Shown: positions 17,928-27,010, numbered from the stretch's first letter. The stretch: 64,000 nucleotides of DNA from Rhizobium sp. R635 (GCF_002211285.1 NZ_LOKX01000012.1:248001-312000), one strand, 5' to 3'. Numbers and translations: made by a program. Notes: generated by a model from the letters alone, not told the origin.

Positions 17928-18764
17928 ATGCTTCGAACTTTGCACCTTATGTTTTCAAATCGTGCCTCATGGATATCTTTGCTCCTCATAGTAGCGGTCG
18001 TCGGCGTCGCCGCCGTCGGGCCCTGGCTGGCGCCTTACGCGTACGATGAGATCGTTGGCCCGCCTTTTTCACAGCTATCACGGGACCACATCCTGGGGAC
18101 GGATTTCCTTGGGAGAGACGCTTTCAGCCGGTTTCTCACCGGCGGCCAAACCATCTTGACGATCGCCGTGCTTGCAACGACCCTGGCATTTATGATCGCA
18201 GTGCCGATTGGAATATTATCAGGTCTTCGGCGCGGCTCGTTTGACCACGCTCTCGTGGCGCTGTCGGACATCGTCTATGCCTTGCCGCCCGCCATCTTTC
18301 TGCTCGTGCTCCTCGCAGCAACCGGGCCCAGCCTGACCACGGTGATTTTCGGCATTGTGTTTATCCACGTACCCCGTGTCCTGAGGATCGTTCGGCTCAT
18401 TACGATCGACATATCTCGAAACGAATATGTCGAGGCAGCATTCGTCAGAGGCGAAAGCTGGTCGGCAGTGTGCCTCAAAGACATCCTGCCGAACATCCTT
18501 CCTCCGATATTTGCTGACTATGGCGTCCGGCTTTGCGGATCGATCATTCTCTATGCCTCGCTCAGTTACCTTGGCCTGGGACTGCCGCCGCCTGCCGCAG
18601 ACTGGGGAATGATGATCAGCGAGAATCGCTTGGGCATCACGATCTCCCCCTGGCTTGCGGTAGCACCGGCGGCCGCGATAGCGATCTTCTCCGTCGCAGT
18701 GAACGTCCTGACCGACAACTTCGCGCGTTCCATCGGCCATTCGAAGAGGCAGGGAAATGCTTGA
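17928..18764 (+). CDS. ABC transporter permease (DppC-like)
   Basis: A 278-residue permease. It has the DppC N-terminal features (G-P-W-L-A-P-Y, then H-I-L-G-T-D-F-L-G-R-D-A-F-S-R) and a coupling loop E-A-A-F-V-R-G-E-S-W-S-A-V. GAGGAAG precedes the ATG. Its end overlaps the ATPase gene by eight bases. Confidence 0.92.
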   Translation: MLRTLHLMFSNRASWISLLLIVAVVGVAAVGPWLAPYAYDEIVGPPFSQLSRDHILGTDFLGRDAFSRFLTGGQTILTIAVLATTLAFMIAVPIGILSGLRRGSFDHALVALSDIVYALPPAIFLLVLLAATGPSLTTVIFGIVFIHVPRVLRIVRLITIDISRNEYVEAAFVRGESWSAVCLKDILPNILPPIFADYGVRLCGSIILYASLSYLGLGLPPPAADWGMMISENRLGITISPWLAVAPAAAIAIFSVAVNVLTDNFARSIGHSKRQGNA

Positions 18765-20367
18765 TTCTCCATTGATCGTTAAGAACTTGTCGATGCGCGA
18801 CACCGAGGGCCGCATCATAGTAGACGACGCCTCGATAGCTGTCGGCGAGGGCGAAGTGCTCGCTATTATCGGGGAATCGGGGTCCGGGAAAACCTCATTG
18901 GCTCTTGGCCTGCTGGGCTTTGCGCGGCCCGGTATGCTGATCAGCGGCGGCGAGGTGATGATCGATAATGAAGATATCCTGAGTGTCTCGGAGCAAAAGC
19001 TGCAAACATACAGGGGAAGCAAGGTTTCGTTGGTCCCACAGAATCCGACGACGAGTTTCAGCCCGCGCATGAGAATCGGCGATCAGATCGCAGAACTGCT
19101 GAGCGTTCACGGCTACTCAGCGGCGGAGACCCCGGCCTTGAGGCGGGACATGCTCGAGAATGTCGGCTTACCCACAGATGGTGGCTTCCTGCGCCGTTAC
19201 CCGTTTGAACTCAGCGGCGGCCAGTTGCAAAGGGTCGCGATCGGGATGGCGTTCATTACTCGCCCTCGCGTGATCGTCATGGACGAGCCCACCACGGGGC
19301 TCGACGTCTCGACGCAACAAACCATTTTGAACTTGATACGCGAACTGGTCCAGACGTCGAAGGCGAGCTTCGTATATGTGACGCACGACCTTGCAGTCGT
19401 GCATAACATCGCCGACAGCGTCGCCGTCATGCTTGGCGGAAAGATCATTGAAACGGGCACGAGAGAGCAAATCTTTGCGGAGCCCGCAACTGACTATACG
19501 CGCACGCTGCTCAGCACAATTCCGGAGTTACCCGATCGGTGTAACGTCGTCGAGGAGGTTGGCGCTTCCAACGGGGCTCTCCCCGCTGTGCTTAAGATTG
19601 AAGATTTGAGCGTTTCCTATGGTGATGTCAGGGTCGTCCACGGGATTTCATTTTCAATCGATCGTGGAGAATGCCTAGCTCTTGTCGGCGGGAGTGGTAG
19701 CGGCAAGACAACGACGGGGCGGTGCATTGCCGGTCTTCATGCAAACGGTCACGGCCGAATGACTTTTCAGAATGCGGCGCTGAGCTTCGGCTACCGTAAC
19801 CGTTCGCGGGCGCAACTGGCCGCGCTTCAGATCGTGTTTCAGAACCCTGATCGTTCTCTTAATCCGCGTGAATCCATCTATAATGCGGTGGGTCGCGCAG
19901 CAAAACTTGCGGGCGCGGACGAAGGCTCAATGGACTCTAAGGTGACGCAGCTGCTCGACAGAGTGCGTTTGCCACGACGCGTTTCCACCTTGTATCCGGC
20001 GGACCTATCAGGTGGAGAGAGGCAACGTGTTGCGATTGCCCGGGCTCTTGCAATGAGCCCCCACCTGCTGATCTGCGACGAGATCACCTCAGCCCTCGAT
20101 GTTTCCGTACAAGCAGCCGTTGTCGATCTCCTTATGGAGCTGAAGCGTGACGGGTTATCAATGTTGTTCATAACCCACAACCTTCCATTGGTGTCCGAGA
20201 TTGCCGAATCTATCATCATAATGAAGAATGGTATGGTGACAGAACGCGGAAGCACGAACCAGGTTTTGCGTTCCCCCCAGGACGAATATACGCGACTTCT
20301 CTTGGAGGCAGCTCCGAGGGTTCAGGCGAAATACCTCGCATCTCGCGTGGTTCGGTTTCCTAGTTAA
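18757..20367 (+). CDS. ABC transporter dual ATP-binding protein (DppD-DppF fusion, GsiA-like)
   Basis: A 536-residue protein with two complete ATPase domains. Domain 1 has Walker A G-E-S-G-S-G-K-T-S and signature L-S-G-G-Q-L-Q-R-V-A; domain 2 has G-G-S-G-S-G-K-T-T and L-S-G-G-E-R-Q-R-V-A. Both Walker B motifs (M-D-E-P-T and C-D-E-I-T) are present, the second with Ile-Thr instead of Pro-Thr. This fuses the two ATPases that are separate in Dpp and Opp systems. It powers the peptide/opine-family importer of this operon. Confidence 0.92.
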   Translation: MLDSPLIVKNLSMRDTEGRIIVDDASIAVGEGEVLAIIGESGSGKTSLALGLLGFARPGMLISGGEVMIDNEDILSVSEQKLQTYRGSKVSLVPQNPTTSFSPRMRIGDQIAELLSVHGYSAAETPALRRDMLENVGLPTDGGFLRRYPFELSGGQLQRVAIGMAFITRPRVIVMDEPTTGLDVSTQQTILNLIRELVQTSKASFVYVTHDLAVVHNIADSVAVMLGGKIIETGTREQIFAEPATDYTRTLLSTIPELPDRCNVVEEVGASNGALPAVLKIEDLSVSYGDVRVVHGISFSIDRGECLALVGGSGSGKTTTGRCIAGLHANGHGRMTFQNAALSFGYRNRSRAQLAALQIVFQNPDRSLNPRESIYNAVGRAAKLAGADEGSMDSKVTQLLDRVRLPRRVSTLYPADLSGGERQRVAIARALAMSPHLLICDEITSALDVSVQAAVVDLLMELKRDGLSMLFITHNLPLVSEIAESIIIMKNGMVTERGSTNQVLRSPQDEYTRLLLEAAPRVQAKYLASRVVRFPS

Positions 20368-20380
20368 TAAGGACGGGCGG

Positions 20381-21184
20381 ATGGAAGTGGAAAGCGGAAA
20401 GTCGACACGATTTGATGCTGTCGACCGGGCAGCTGCAATTCTCGCTGCTCTCGGCGCTGCCAACGGACCGAGTTCTTTGTCGCAAATTGCCCGTGAGGTA
20501 GGATTGGGGCAGCCGACTACGTCGCGGTATCTAACGAGCCTGGTCGGCCACGGGTACGTCGAACGGGACGGCAATGGGCGATACGTGCTTGGCATCGGGC
20601 TTTACCTTCTGGGGCAGAAAGCCCTCCAACATCGTGATGTACGCAATCTGGCGCGTCCCCAGCTCGAAGCGCTTCACCGCCGTTACAACGAGACCGTCAG
20701 TCTCGCGCTGTGGGTTCATAATGAACTTGTCGTAATTGATTGTATTGAGGCCACTCAGGCACTTAAACAGGGAGCAACCGTCGGACTGCCGAATCCGTGG
20801 CACGCAAGTTCACTTGGCAAATCGATTTTGGCTTGGCTGGACGAGAAGACGCTTAACGTTTTGCTGCCCACGCCAGCGCTGGAAGTATTCACCAAGAATA
20901 CACTCTCAACCAGATCTCTGCTGCGGGCTCAGTTCCAAACCATCCGTGCGCTGGGCTTTGCGGTCGATGACGAAGAATCGTCACTCGGGGGACGTTGTAT
21001 CGGCGCGCCTGTATTCGATGCGACGGGGCGCCCAATTGCAGCAATCAGCATGAGCGGCCCCGTTAGTCGCATCGTTTCGGAGGACATTGCATCGATCGGT
21101 GATGTTATCTCGGCGGCTGCAAAGGAAGTTTCTCGCGCTTTAGGCTATCAGGAATCGCCGCAGAAGAGGATGCAAACGGCATGA
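20381..21184 (+). CDS. IclR-family transcriptional regulator
   Basis: A 267-residue IclR regulator. The N-terminal winged helix covers A-V-D-R-A-A-A-I-L-A-A-L to about residue 70, with the recognition helix in G-Q-P-T-T-S-R-Y-L. The C-terminal ligand domain has W-H-A-S-S-L-G-K-S-I-L-A and the family end block G-R-C-I-G-A-P-V-F. AAGGA precedes the ATG. It is the fifth gene of the aldolase/importer operon and overlaps the next gene by four bases, so it probably controls the operon that contains it, with the ligand a pathway intermediate. Confidence 0.92.
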   Translation: MEVESGKSTRFDAVDRAAAILAALGAANGPSSLSQIAREVGLGQPTTSRYLTSLVGHGYVERDGNGRYVLGIGLYLLGQKALQHRDVRNLARPQLEALHRRYNETVSLALWVHNELVVIDCIEATQALKQGATVGLPNPWHASSLGKSILAWLDEKTLNVLLPTPALEVFTKNTLSTRSLLRAQFQTIRALGFAVDDEESSLGGRCIGAPVFDATGRPIAAISMSGPVSRIVSEDIASIGDVISAAAKEVSRALGYQESPQKRMQTA

Positions 21185-22125
21185 AGATCGGGCTTGTCGG
21201 TGCCGCGCACTGGGCATCGGAAATTCACGCCCCCGGGCTCGCCGGTGATCCTGATGTGACCTTCGTTGGAGTTTGGGCGAGAGATCGGGGCAAAGCAACT
21301 GCACTGGCCGACACCCACATGGTCGAGGCGTTCGACAATTTTGACGAGCTATTGGACGAAGTGGATGCCGTCAGCTTCGCCGTCGCGCCCGGCGCTCAAG
21401 CCACGTTAGCAAAAAGGGCCGCAGAACGGGGAAAACATGTGCTGCTCGAAAAGCCGATAGCGCTCAATCTGGGGGATGGCATCGCGTTGAACGATGCAAT
21501 ACTCAACAGCGGTGTACGCTCTGTTGTTTTTCTGACCCGCCTGTTTCACCCGCGGCTCCGATCGCAGCTTGCATCGGCTGCTCAAGCACACGGTTTGATG
21601 CATGGGAGAGTGAGGATCGTGGCGAACTCCATGAGAGTTTCATCGCCATACAACAACTCGCAGTGGCGCCACGATCCGCATGCTGCCCTTTGGGACTTGG
21701 GGCCACACGCACTTTCCGTCTTGCAGTCCGTCCTCGGAGGTATCTCAGAGGTTTGCGCTAAGTTTGATGCCAAGGGCCATGTTTTGCTGTTCGCTCGCCA
21801 CAAAGGCGGCGCTACATCATATTCGGAACTCGCATTAACCGCGCTCGACGCTGACCTCGCAAGTGACACCGCTTTTGTTGGGAGTGAAGGCAAGGTTGAA
21901 CTGCCGCAGATCGACATGATCAACGGGGGTGCAGCAGAGGCCTATCGCGAAGCAATTCGTCAGTTGGTCAGCGGAAAAGAGGAAAAACCATATTGCGACG
22001 CCACCTATGGTTTGCAGCTTCTGCGGCTTATGGCTGAATGCGATGAACAATTACGCATCCCGAATTCGCATCGCGCTTCAACCCTGACGCTCGGCGATAC
22101 GGACTATGGTCACCACGCCGGCTAG
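21181..22125 (+). CDS. Gfo/Idh/MocA-family oxidoreductase
   Basis: A 314-residue NAD(P)-dependent sugar or inositol dehydrogenase family member. The Rossmann start is G-L-V-G-A-A-H-W-A, the catalytic Lys is in E-K-P at residues 90-92, and the D-L-G-P-H motif (Asp172, His176) is intact. It starts with ATGA overlapping the IclR stop. Members oxidise or epimerise cyclic polyols, sugars and their acids. It is the last clear gene of the 14317 operon. Confidence 0.9.
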   Translation: MKIGLVGAAHWASEIHAPGLAGDPDVTFVGVWARDRGKATALADTHMVEAFDNFDELLDEVDAVSFAVAPGAQATLAKRAAERGKHVLLEKPIALNLGDGIALNDAILNSGVRSVVFLTRLFHPRLRSQLASAAQAHGLMHGRVRIVANSMRVSSPYNNSQWRHDPHAALWDLGPHALSVLQSVLGGISEVCAKFDAKGHVLLFARHKGGATSYSELALTALDADLASDTAFVGSEGKVELPQIDMINGGAAEAYREAIRQLVSGKEEKPYCDATYGLQLLRLMAECDEQLRIPNSHRASTLTLGDTDYGHHAG

Positions 22126-22272
22126 CTTATTCTGACGCGCGCCCATGGGCTGACGTTGCAAGCCCTCGAAACTCCACCACTGTCTGCGCAGCCGAATGAG
22201 CTCGATCTTGAAGGGTGGCTAACCATCCGGGCGAGCGCATTATAGGGGGCGAACAATTCCCATTGAAGCTCG

Positions 22273-23190
22273 ATGCCCACCGGGGCCGCATCGACCGCAG
22301 GCGACGGCGCGGCTCCGCCTTCCAATTGGTATCGCCGCCGGCTCGGACTGGGCAACCTCGTCCTCATGCCGACTTCTGACGCAATGTGGCGCAAACCAAG
22401 CAGCGTGTCACTTCAGAAAAGCGGCGCCCGCGCACTGTTTTCGAGTACCCATCCGTGGCTTCATATGCTTGAGCTTTGGAATTTATGGGATCCGACGACC
22501 GTGAAGAACGCAACAAGAGACCTTGCATTCGCAGATGAGTTTATCTCCGCCAAGCTGGTGGAAAACGTTGTCGATTATGACGTGAGCGACGCGGTTGTTG
22601 TCAACCTCGGCCCCTCGCCCATGGTAACGGGTACGGAACATCCAGCGATCGTTCCCGCCTGGAAATCGACCTGGCTGAAAGGCGGGAGAATCAAGTCGGC
22701 GGAACGCGCAGCATTGATCAAGGTCGTCAAAGCCACGAACCTTGGCGGCGCGCAATTCCGCGGTTGGGATTGGCTCGGAAATCGTATCCGTAGCTTCCCG
22801 CGCGACACGCCCCTCTTCATTTCCGCTCAAGACGAGATCGGTCAGGTGAGGGTGGACCCCCGCGTTTTCACCAACGAAACCGCCGAGTCTATCGCCGAGC
22901 AAACTTTTACGCTGAAGTTGAACCTGTGGTGGTCCCCTGGCGACACGGACTGCTTCATTCACAATGAACATCCTTTCCTCGAGGTGCACACACAAATCCA
23001 CGGCCTGGGGCGGATGCAGAAATTCGCCGAACGCGATCAGTTAACGCTCTATGAAGACGTCGTCATGCCGATTGGCTATTCGCACGACCCGTTTTGCAGG
23101 GTGACAGGATATAATCAGTGGACCTATCCTTGGCATAGATATTACGCAGACACTGATTCCGTCTGGTTGGCTGTTGAGCTGCATCCTTGA
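22273..23190 (+). CDS. unrecognised protein with His/Glu-rich, possibly cupin-like C-terminal half
   Basis: An open frame of 305 codons I do not recognise. The C-terminal 90 residues look conserved and metal-binding: H-N-E-H-P-F-L-E-V-H-T-Q (two or three His and Glu), then Y-E-D-V-V-M-P-I-G-Y-S-H, then Y-P-W-H-R-Y-Y-A-D-T-D-S-V-W-L-A. Such spaced His and Glu on predicted short strands resemble a double-stranded beta-helix (cupin) fold. The middle part is rich in Trp and charged residues. The first 30 residues are low in complexity, so the true start may be at 22366 or 22384. No signal peptide. It lies between the aldolase operon and a convergent HTH gene. Function unknown. Confidence 0.6.
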   Translation: MPTGAASTAGDGAAPPSNWYRRRLGLGNLVLMPTSDAMWRKPSSVSLQKSGARALFSSTHPWLHMLELWNLWDPTTVKNATRDLAFADEFISAKLVENVVDYDVSDAVVVNLGPSPMVTGTEHPAIVPAWKSTWLKGGRIKSAERAALIKVVKATNLGGAQFRGWDWLGNRIRSFPRDTPLFISAQDEIGQVRVDPRVFTNETAESIAEQTFTLKLNLWWSPGDTDCFIHNEHPFLEVHTQIHGLGRMQKFAERDQLTLYEDVVMPIGYSHDPFCRVTGYNQWTYPWHRYYADTDSVWLAVELHP

Positions 23191-23207
23191 TGGCCTTCGG
23201 GCGAGTC

Positions 23208-24032
23208 TCAAGACATCTGGATCATGTCCGAGCCATCTCCTAGATACTGAAGGGCCTCGCGAGGTATTGCGGGGTCATTTTTATCCATTACCGTAATCCC
23301 CTTGATTTGCTCCCTCCTAAGCAGCCCAGGCCCTCGATAGTGAAGGGCTACTTTGGTTGAGTAAGGCTGCCGGAAGACGGTTGCGGCAATACCGCTTGAA
23401 ATCCCGAACATGAACTTTTTGGAGTTTCGCTTCACCTGCGCATAGACACCGAAGGTCAGTTCGTTTGACTGAATTCCTTCAAAGTCTGCGGTAAAGAGGC
23501 GATCTGCGATCGGAAAGCAAAACCCATAATATTTGAAGACATACTCCATCTTCTTCGGGTCGTCGAAACTGGGGAACCGTTCGACATAATAATGTTGCAG
23601 GAACTGGTTGGACCGGTAGATGCAGAATGCCGACTTCAGCACAAAACCTTTGTAGATCGACGAGAATTGGTATCGATCGTAGACGCCGATCAGGTCGCTA
23701 TCGGGTACCGAGTTTTCCACCAACATGGTCGATACAAATCGCGAAAACTCAGGCAATTGCCGCGCCGCCGACATAGCGTGGAAAAAGTTGCCATCGACCA
23801 GGGTTCTGAACTCTTCGGGGTCGGAGAAAAGAATGGGAACACTGAGGCCGAAGTAGTTTGCGATGATCCTCATGTTCGCCGCCGACGGAACATGAGATCC
23901 AGACAGATATTTATTAAACTGCTGCCGATTTACCTTTATTTTCCTGCATACAGCTGCCACTGACCCTTGTTGATTGCAAAGAGTTCGAAGATTGGCAGCG
24001 AAGAAGGCCGTATCGCTGATAAGATGGTTCAT
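23208..24032 (-). CDS. HTH (Xre-like) transcriptional regulator with unrecognised C-terminal domain
   Basis: A 274-residue protein. Residues 15-65 form an Xre-type helix-turn-helix: G-S-V-A-A-V-C-R-K-I-K-V-N-R-Q-Q-F-N-K-Y-L-S-G and then P-S-A-A-N-M-R-I-I-A-N-Y-F-G. The remaining 200 residues are aromatic and beta-rich (Y-D-R-Y-Q-F-S-S-I-Y-K-G, Y-Y-V-E-R-F-P, F-K-Y-Y-G-F-C-F-P) and match no effector domain I know. It is convergent with the unknown gene at 22273 and divergent from the gene at 24163, so it probably controls that promoter region. Confidence 0.72.
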   Translation of the reverse strand: MNHLISDTAFFAANLRTLCNQQGSVAAVCRKIKVNRQQFNKYLSGSHVPSAANMRIIANYFGLSVPILFSDPEEFRTLVDGNFFHAMSAARQLPEFSRFVSTMLVENSVPDSDLIGVYDRYQFSSIYKGFVLKSAFCIYRSNQFLQHYYVERFPSFDDPKKMEYVFKYYGFCFPIADRLFTADFEGIQSNELTFGVYAQVKRNSKKFMFGISSGIAATVFRQPYSTKVALHYRGPGLLRREQIKGITVMDKNDPAIPREALQYLGDGSDMIQMS

Positions 24033-24060
24033 TGGCCGTCCAGAAAATGACGCGTATTGA

Positions 24061-24078
24061 CGCTATAGCTACGCTATA
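24061..24078. repeat. direct repeat CGCTATA x2, candidate operator
   Basis: CGCTATA occurs at 24061-24067 and 24072-24078, eleven bases apart (about one helical turn), in the 130-base gap between the divergent HTH gene and the 24163 gene. This spacing and place suit a binding site for the HTH protein. No test was possible. Confidence 0.4.
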
Positions 24079-24162
24079 TCGCGAAAGCCTTAGACGCAAT
24101 GCGAAATTGCTCCGGCCGTCATTCCCCTTACATTTTATTGCGAATATGAAGGGGATCGATCA

Positions 24163-25170
24163 TTGCCAGCAAGCGCCGAAATCGGTTGGGCGATTATGGG
24201 CACGGAAACCATTGCTACGGAGCACATGGTATCTGCGATCCGGTCGATCGGCCATTTGCCTCTATGGGTTTTCAGCCGAAACCTTCAATATGCGCAGGCT
24301 TTTGCAGGCGATCTAGATATTTCGAACGCTACCAGTGATCTGACAACTGTCTGGGCTGCGCCCCAGGTCCGATTTGTCTATGTTAGCGCGACGAGAGATC
24401 GGCGCCCCTATCACGTGGCTGCAGCAGCGAGAGCCGGAAAGCACATCTTATGCGATGGGCCCCTCTGCGATGATCGCGAGCAAGCCACGGAACTAGTGAA
24501 ACTCTGCCATGACATGAAGGTCACCCTAGCAGTACATCACGTCGCCCGCGCATCCAATGTGCACCAGACGATGAAGAGGCTAATCCGCGACGGCGACATC
24601 GGCCAACTGCAATCTATAATCGTCATTCGTGGCGGTCCCCACGAGCCACCGCCGCAACGGCGCGGTAAGGTCGAACGCGCTGCCGGCGACATCTTCTTCG
24701 ATGCAGCCATCGAAAGTGTCGACCTTGCCCGATACCTTACCGACGCCGAACCTCGCCAAATCAGCGGTCTCAAAAAGGTACAGGATCAACTCCCGCTGCA
24801 TCTTGCGTTCTTATTGCGGATGAACGACGGCTGCATCGTTCAGGGGCATGAGAGTTTCGCAACCTCCGAGATCGAGGATATGGTGCTGGTGGCCGGCAAC
24901 AAAGGCTCGCTCATTGCGAATGGAACGTTGAACGGCCGCGGAGCTGGAACGCTTACGCGACGGATCGCGGGTAAGAACGAACTGATCCCAATACGCGAGC
25001 GCGATGTGCACGCCGCTGCGATGCATGATTTCGTTACCGGTTTGCATGGAAGGCCCACATGGCTTTCGACCGGAGAAGACAGCATATCAAATCTTCAAAC
25101 TATCGAGGCACTGCGAACGTCAGTGAAAACGGGTGAGGTCGTTGATTTGAACAATATATCGGCCAATTAG
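24163..25170 (+). CDS. Gfo/Idh/MocA-family protein lacking the usual catalytic residues
   Basis: A 335-residue protein with the family fold. The Rossmann start reads I-G-W-A-I-M-G-T-E-T-I-A, and the second domain has V-A-R-A-S-N and R-D-G-D-I-G-Q-L. The E-K-P motif that carries the catalytic Lys is replaced by D-G-P (residues 98-100), and the His of the usual D-x-G-x-H is Glu184 (D-A-A-I-E). The start is TTG at 24163 behind AAGGGG; the ATG at 24196 would cut into the Rossmann motif. It sits 15 bases before a TIM-barrel gene. It may have a different reaction or be a non-catalytic subunit or sensor. Confidence 0.8.
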   Translation: MPASAEIGWAIMGTETIATEHMVSAIRSIGHLPLWVFSRNLQYAQAFAGDLDISNATSDLTTVWAAPQVRFVYVSATRDRRPYHVAAAARAGKHILCDGPLCDDREQATELVKLCHDMKVTLAVHHVARASNVHQTMKRLIRDGDIGQLQSIIVIRGGPHEPPPQRRGKVERAAGDIFFDAAIESVDLARYLTDAEPRQISGLKKVQDQLPLHLAFLLRMNDGCIVQGHESFATSEIEDMVLVAGNKGSLIANGTLNGRGAGTLTRRIAGKNELIPIRERDVHAAAMHDFVTGLHGRPTWLSTGEDSISNLQTIEALRTSVKTGEVVDLNNISAN

Positions 25171-25185
25171 CGCAGGAGCAGGTTC

Positions 25186-26067
25186 GTGACTACCACTCAA
25201 AAAATCATCCTTCACTCTCTGGTTGCCAGACACTCGACCATGGCGATCGATCTGGAGATTGCGAAGCGGCTTGAATTTGATGGGCTGGAGGCATCGGGGT
25301 CGAAAATCAGCGACTGCCTGGCCGCCGGCGTTTCCAAAGCGTCACTGCGGGAGATGGTCGATGGTATGTTTATCCCCGGGATTGGCTTCCTGATCAACAT
25401 TGAACGCCAAAACGACGAACGACCCCAGTTGTTCAGTGACGCCGTACGACTTTTCGAGTTGGCGACGGCAGTCGGCGCAAAGGGTGTCGAGGTTATAACG
25501 GGGCCGCTCAGCCTTGATGCTGTAAGATCAAAAACTCCGATTCAGGGGCTATATCGCGGTCTGATCGATCGCCCAGAACAGGAGCAGATTGACCTTACTG
25601 CAGCGAATTTGCGGGAACTCGCCGACGTGGCCGCATCACATGATCTTACGCTGTACCTTGAATCGCTATCCTGGACACCACTGAATACCATCGACAAGCA
25701 GCTCAAGGTCATCGAGAAGGCGGGACGGACCAACATCAAGCTGCTCATAGATTATTGGCACTGCTATACCTCCGGCGATACTCCTGAAAGAGTTGCCAAA
25801 ATCGACAAGGATCTCATCTATGGTGTGCACGTGTGTGACTCCCTGGAGTTCAAAGGCGGCATACCTGACGAGCCCATTTTGCGCGACGTACCAACCGGTG
25901 ACGGCGTTTTGAACCTGAAGGAATGGACAGATGCGGTGAAATCAACTGGCTATGAAGGCTGGTGGAGCTGCGAGCTTTTCTGCAATCGAAATCACCAGGA
26001 AAACAGCTTTGACGTTGCAAGACAGCTTAAATCCCTGATGCAATCGCTCATTGGCCCAGCAGTTTGA
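25186..26067 (+). CDS. sugar phosphate isomerase/epimerase-family protein (AP endonuclease 2-like TIM barrel)
   Basis: A 293-residue TIM-barrel protein. Barrel landmarks are the L-Y-L-E-S-L strand with its metal-ligand Glu, L-L-I-D-Y-W-H (Asp and His ligands), Y-G-V-H-V-C-D, and the terminal W-W-S-C-E-L-F Glu. These fit the family of sugar and inositol isomerases, epimerases and dehydratases. GTG start behind AGGAGCAGG. It follows the 24163 gene directly and is probably co-expressed with it. Substrate unknown. Confidence 0.88.
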   Translation: MTTTQKIILHSLVARHSTMAIDLEIAKRLEFDGLEASGSKISDCLAAGVSKASLREMVDGMFIPGIGFLINIERQNDERPQLFSDAVRLFELATAVGAKGVEVITGPLSLDAVRSKTPIQGLYRGLIDRPEQEQIDLTAANLRELADVAASHDLTLYLESLSWTPLNTIDKQLKVIEKAGRTNIKLLIDYWHCYTSGDTPERVAKIDKDLIYGVHVCDSLEFKGGIPDEPILRDVPTGDGVLNLKEWTDAVKSTGYEGWWSCELFCNRNHQENSFDVARQLKSLMQSLIGPAV

Positions 26068-26150
26068 GATCAAATCTTGAGCTACTTTTTTCAGGTTTCC
26101 TCAAACACGCATCGGTCGCGGCGTGCCCTAAGAGGCGCCTGGGTCGACTA

Positions 26151-27010
26151 TGACCTGCCACTGAACTTTCATCCAGCGGCGATTAGAGCCTCGGCGGTTT
26201 TCGATCCGGCAAGTGGCGCAGGGTGAGCAACCGGCGGAAACGCGAAGCTTTCATCTCGCGTAGCGTTGTAGCCGGTTGCGGCAATATCATCGGCAAAAGC
26301 CGCCGGGGTCTGTATCCCCGCGATGAATGCGGCCGGAAGTGGTTGTAATCGGTCGGCCCATTAAGCATTGCGCTTCGGGCATGGTCGAGGCCGAAGAACA
26401 GGCTTTCGTTGAGCAGTTCGTCGCGCACGCGGTCGTTGAAGGATTCGACATAGCCGTTCTGCATCGGCTTTCCCCGTGCGATGTAATCCCGCTCGACCTT
26501 GTGTTCCTTTGACCAGACGAGGATCGCGTTCGACGTGAATTCCGTGCCATGGTCGGAGACAATCATGCGGGGCTTTCCCGCAGTTCGATGAGCGCCGCCA
26601 ATTCGCGAGCAACGCGACGACCGGAGATCGAGGTGTCAGGTATCGCCGCCAGGGCGCGTGACGCGTCATCGACGACATTGAGCACGCGGAAGCGTCTGCC
26701 GCAGGCGAATTGGTCGTGGACGAAATCCAGGCCGGCTCTCCCTCCCACCAAAGCAGGACAAACAGTCGCCGATAACTAAAACGCCGTCTCGGTTGCGAGT
26801 TCTCGCAGCCTTGCACGCAGCTCAATCTCCGGCGGTCGGCATGACCGATAGCGAACCGTCTTGCGCTCGGCGGATATGATCTGGCGGGACGGCCGTTCCG
26901 AAAGCCCCATGACGGCCTTCAGATGCGCGACGGCTTCACGCTTAGCGGCAGGCCCACCATTTTTTCTGCAGAAGCTCGCGTTGTGCTGTGGCATCCAGCG
27001 GTTTCGCCGA
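26151..27010 (-). mobile_element. degenerate IS3-family element (transposase in pieces)
   Basis: Minus-strand remains of an IS3-type OrfAB transposase in at least three frames. The OrfA tail (L-D-A-T-A-Q-R-E-L-L-Q-K-K) lies near 26960-27003. OrfB N-terminal parts (K-R-E-A-V-A-H-L-K, then R-R-F-S-Y-R-R-L) run to about 26750. Then a gap of some 45 residues, and the DDE core: L-D-F-V-H-D-Q near 26720, I-V-S-D-H-G-T-E and the V-E-S-F-N Glu in 26183-26566. A frame shift falls near 26560. The sequence TGACCTGCCACTGAAC at 26151 looks like a terminal repeat end; I found no partner at the other end. The element cannot be active. Confidence 0.8.

Noticed and set aside
22122..22394. Minus-strand frame upstream of the unknown protein
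   Set aside because: No domain, no ribosome site; overlaps the start of the 22273 frame. May only reflect composition.
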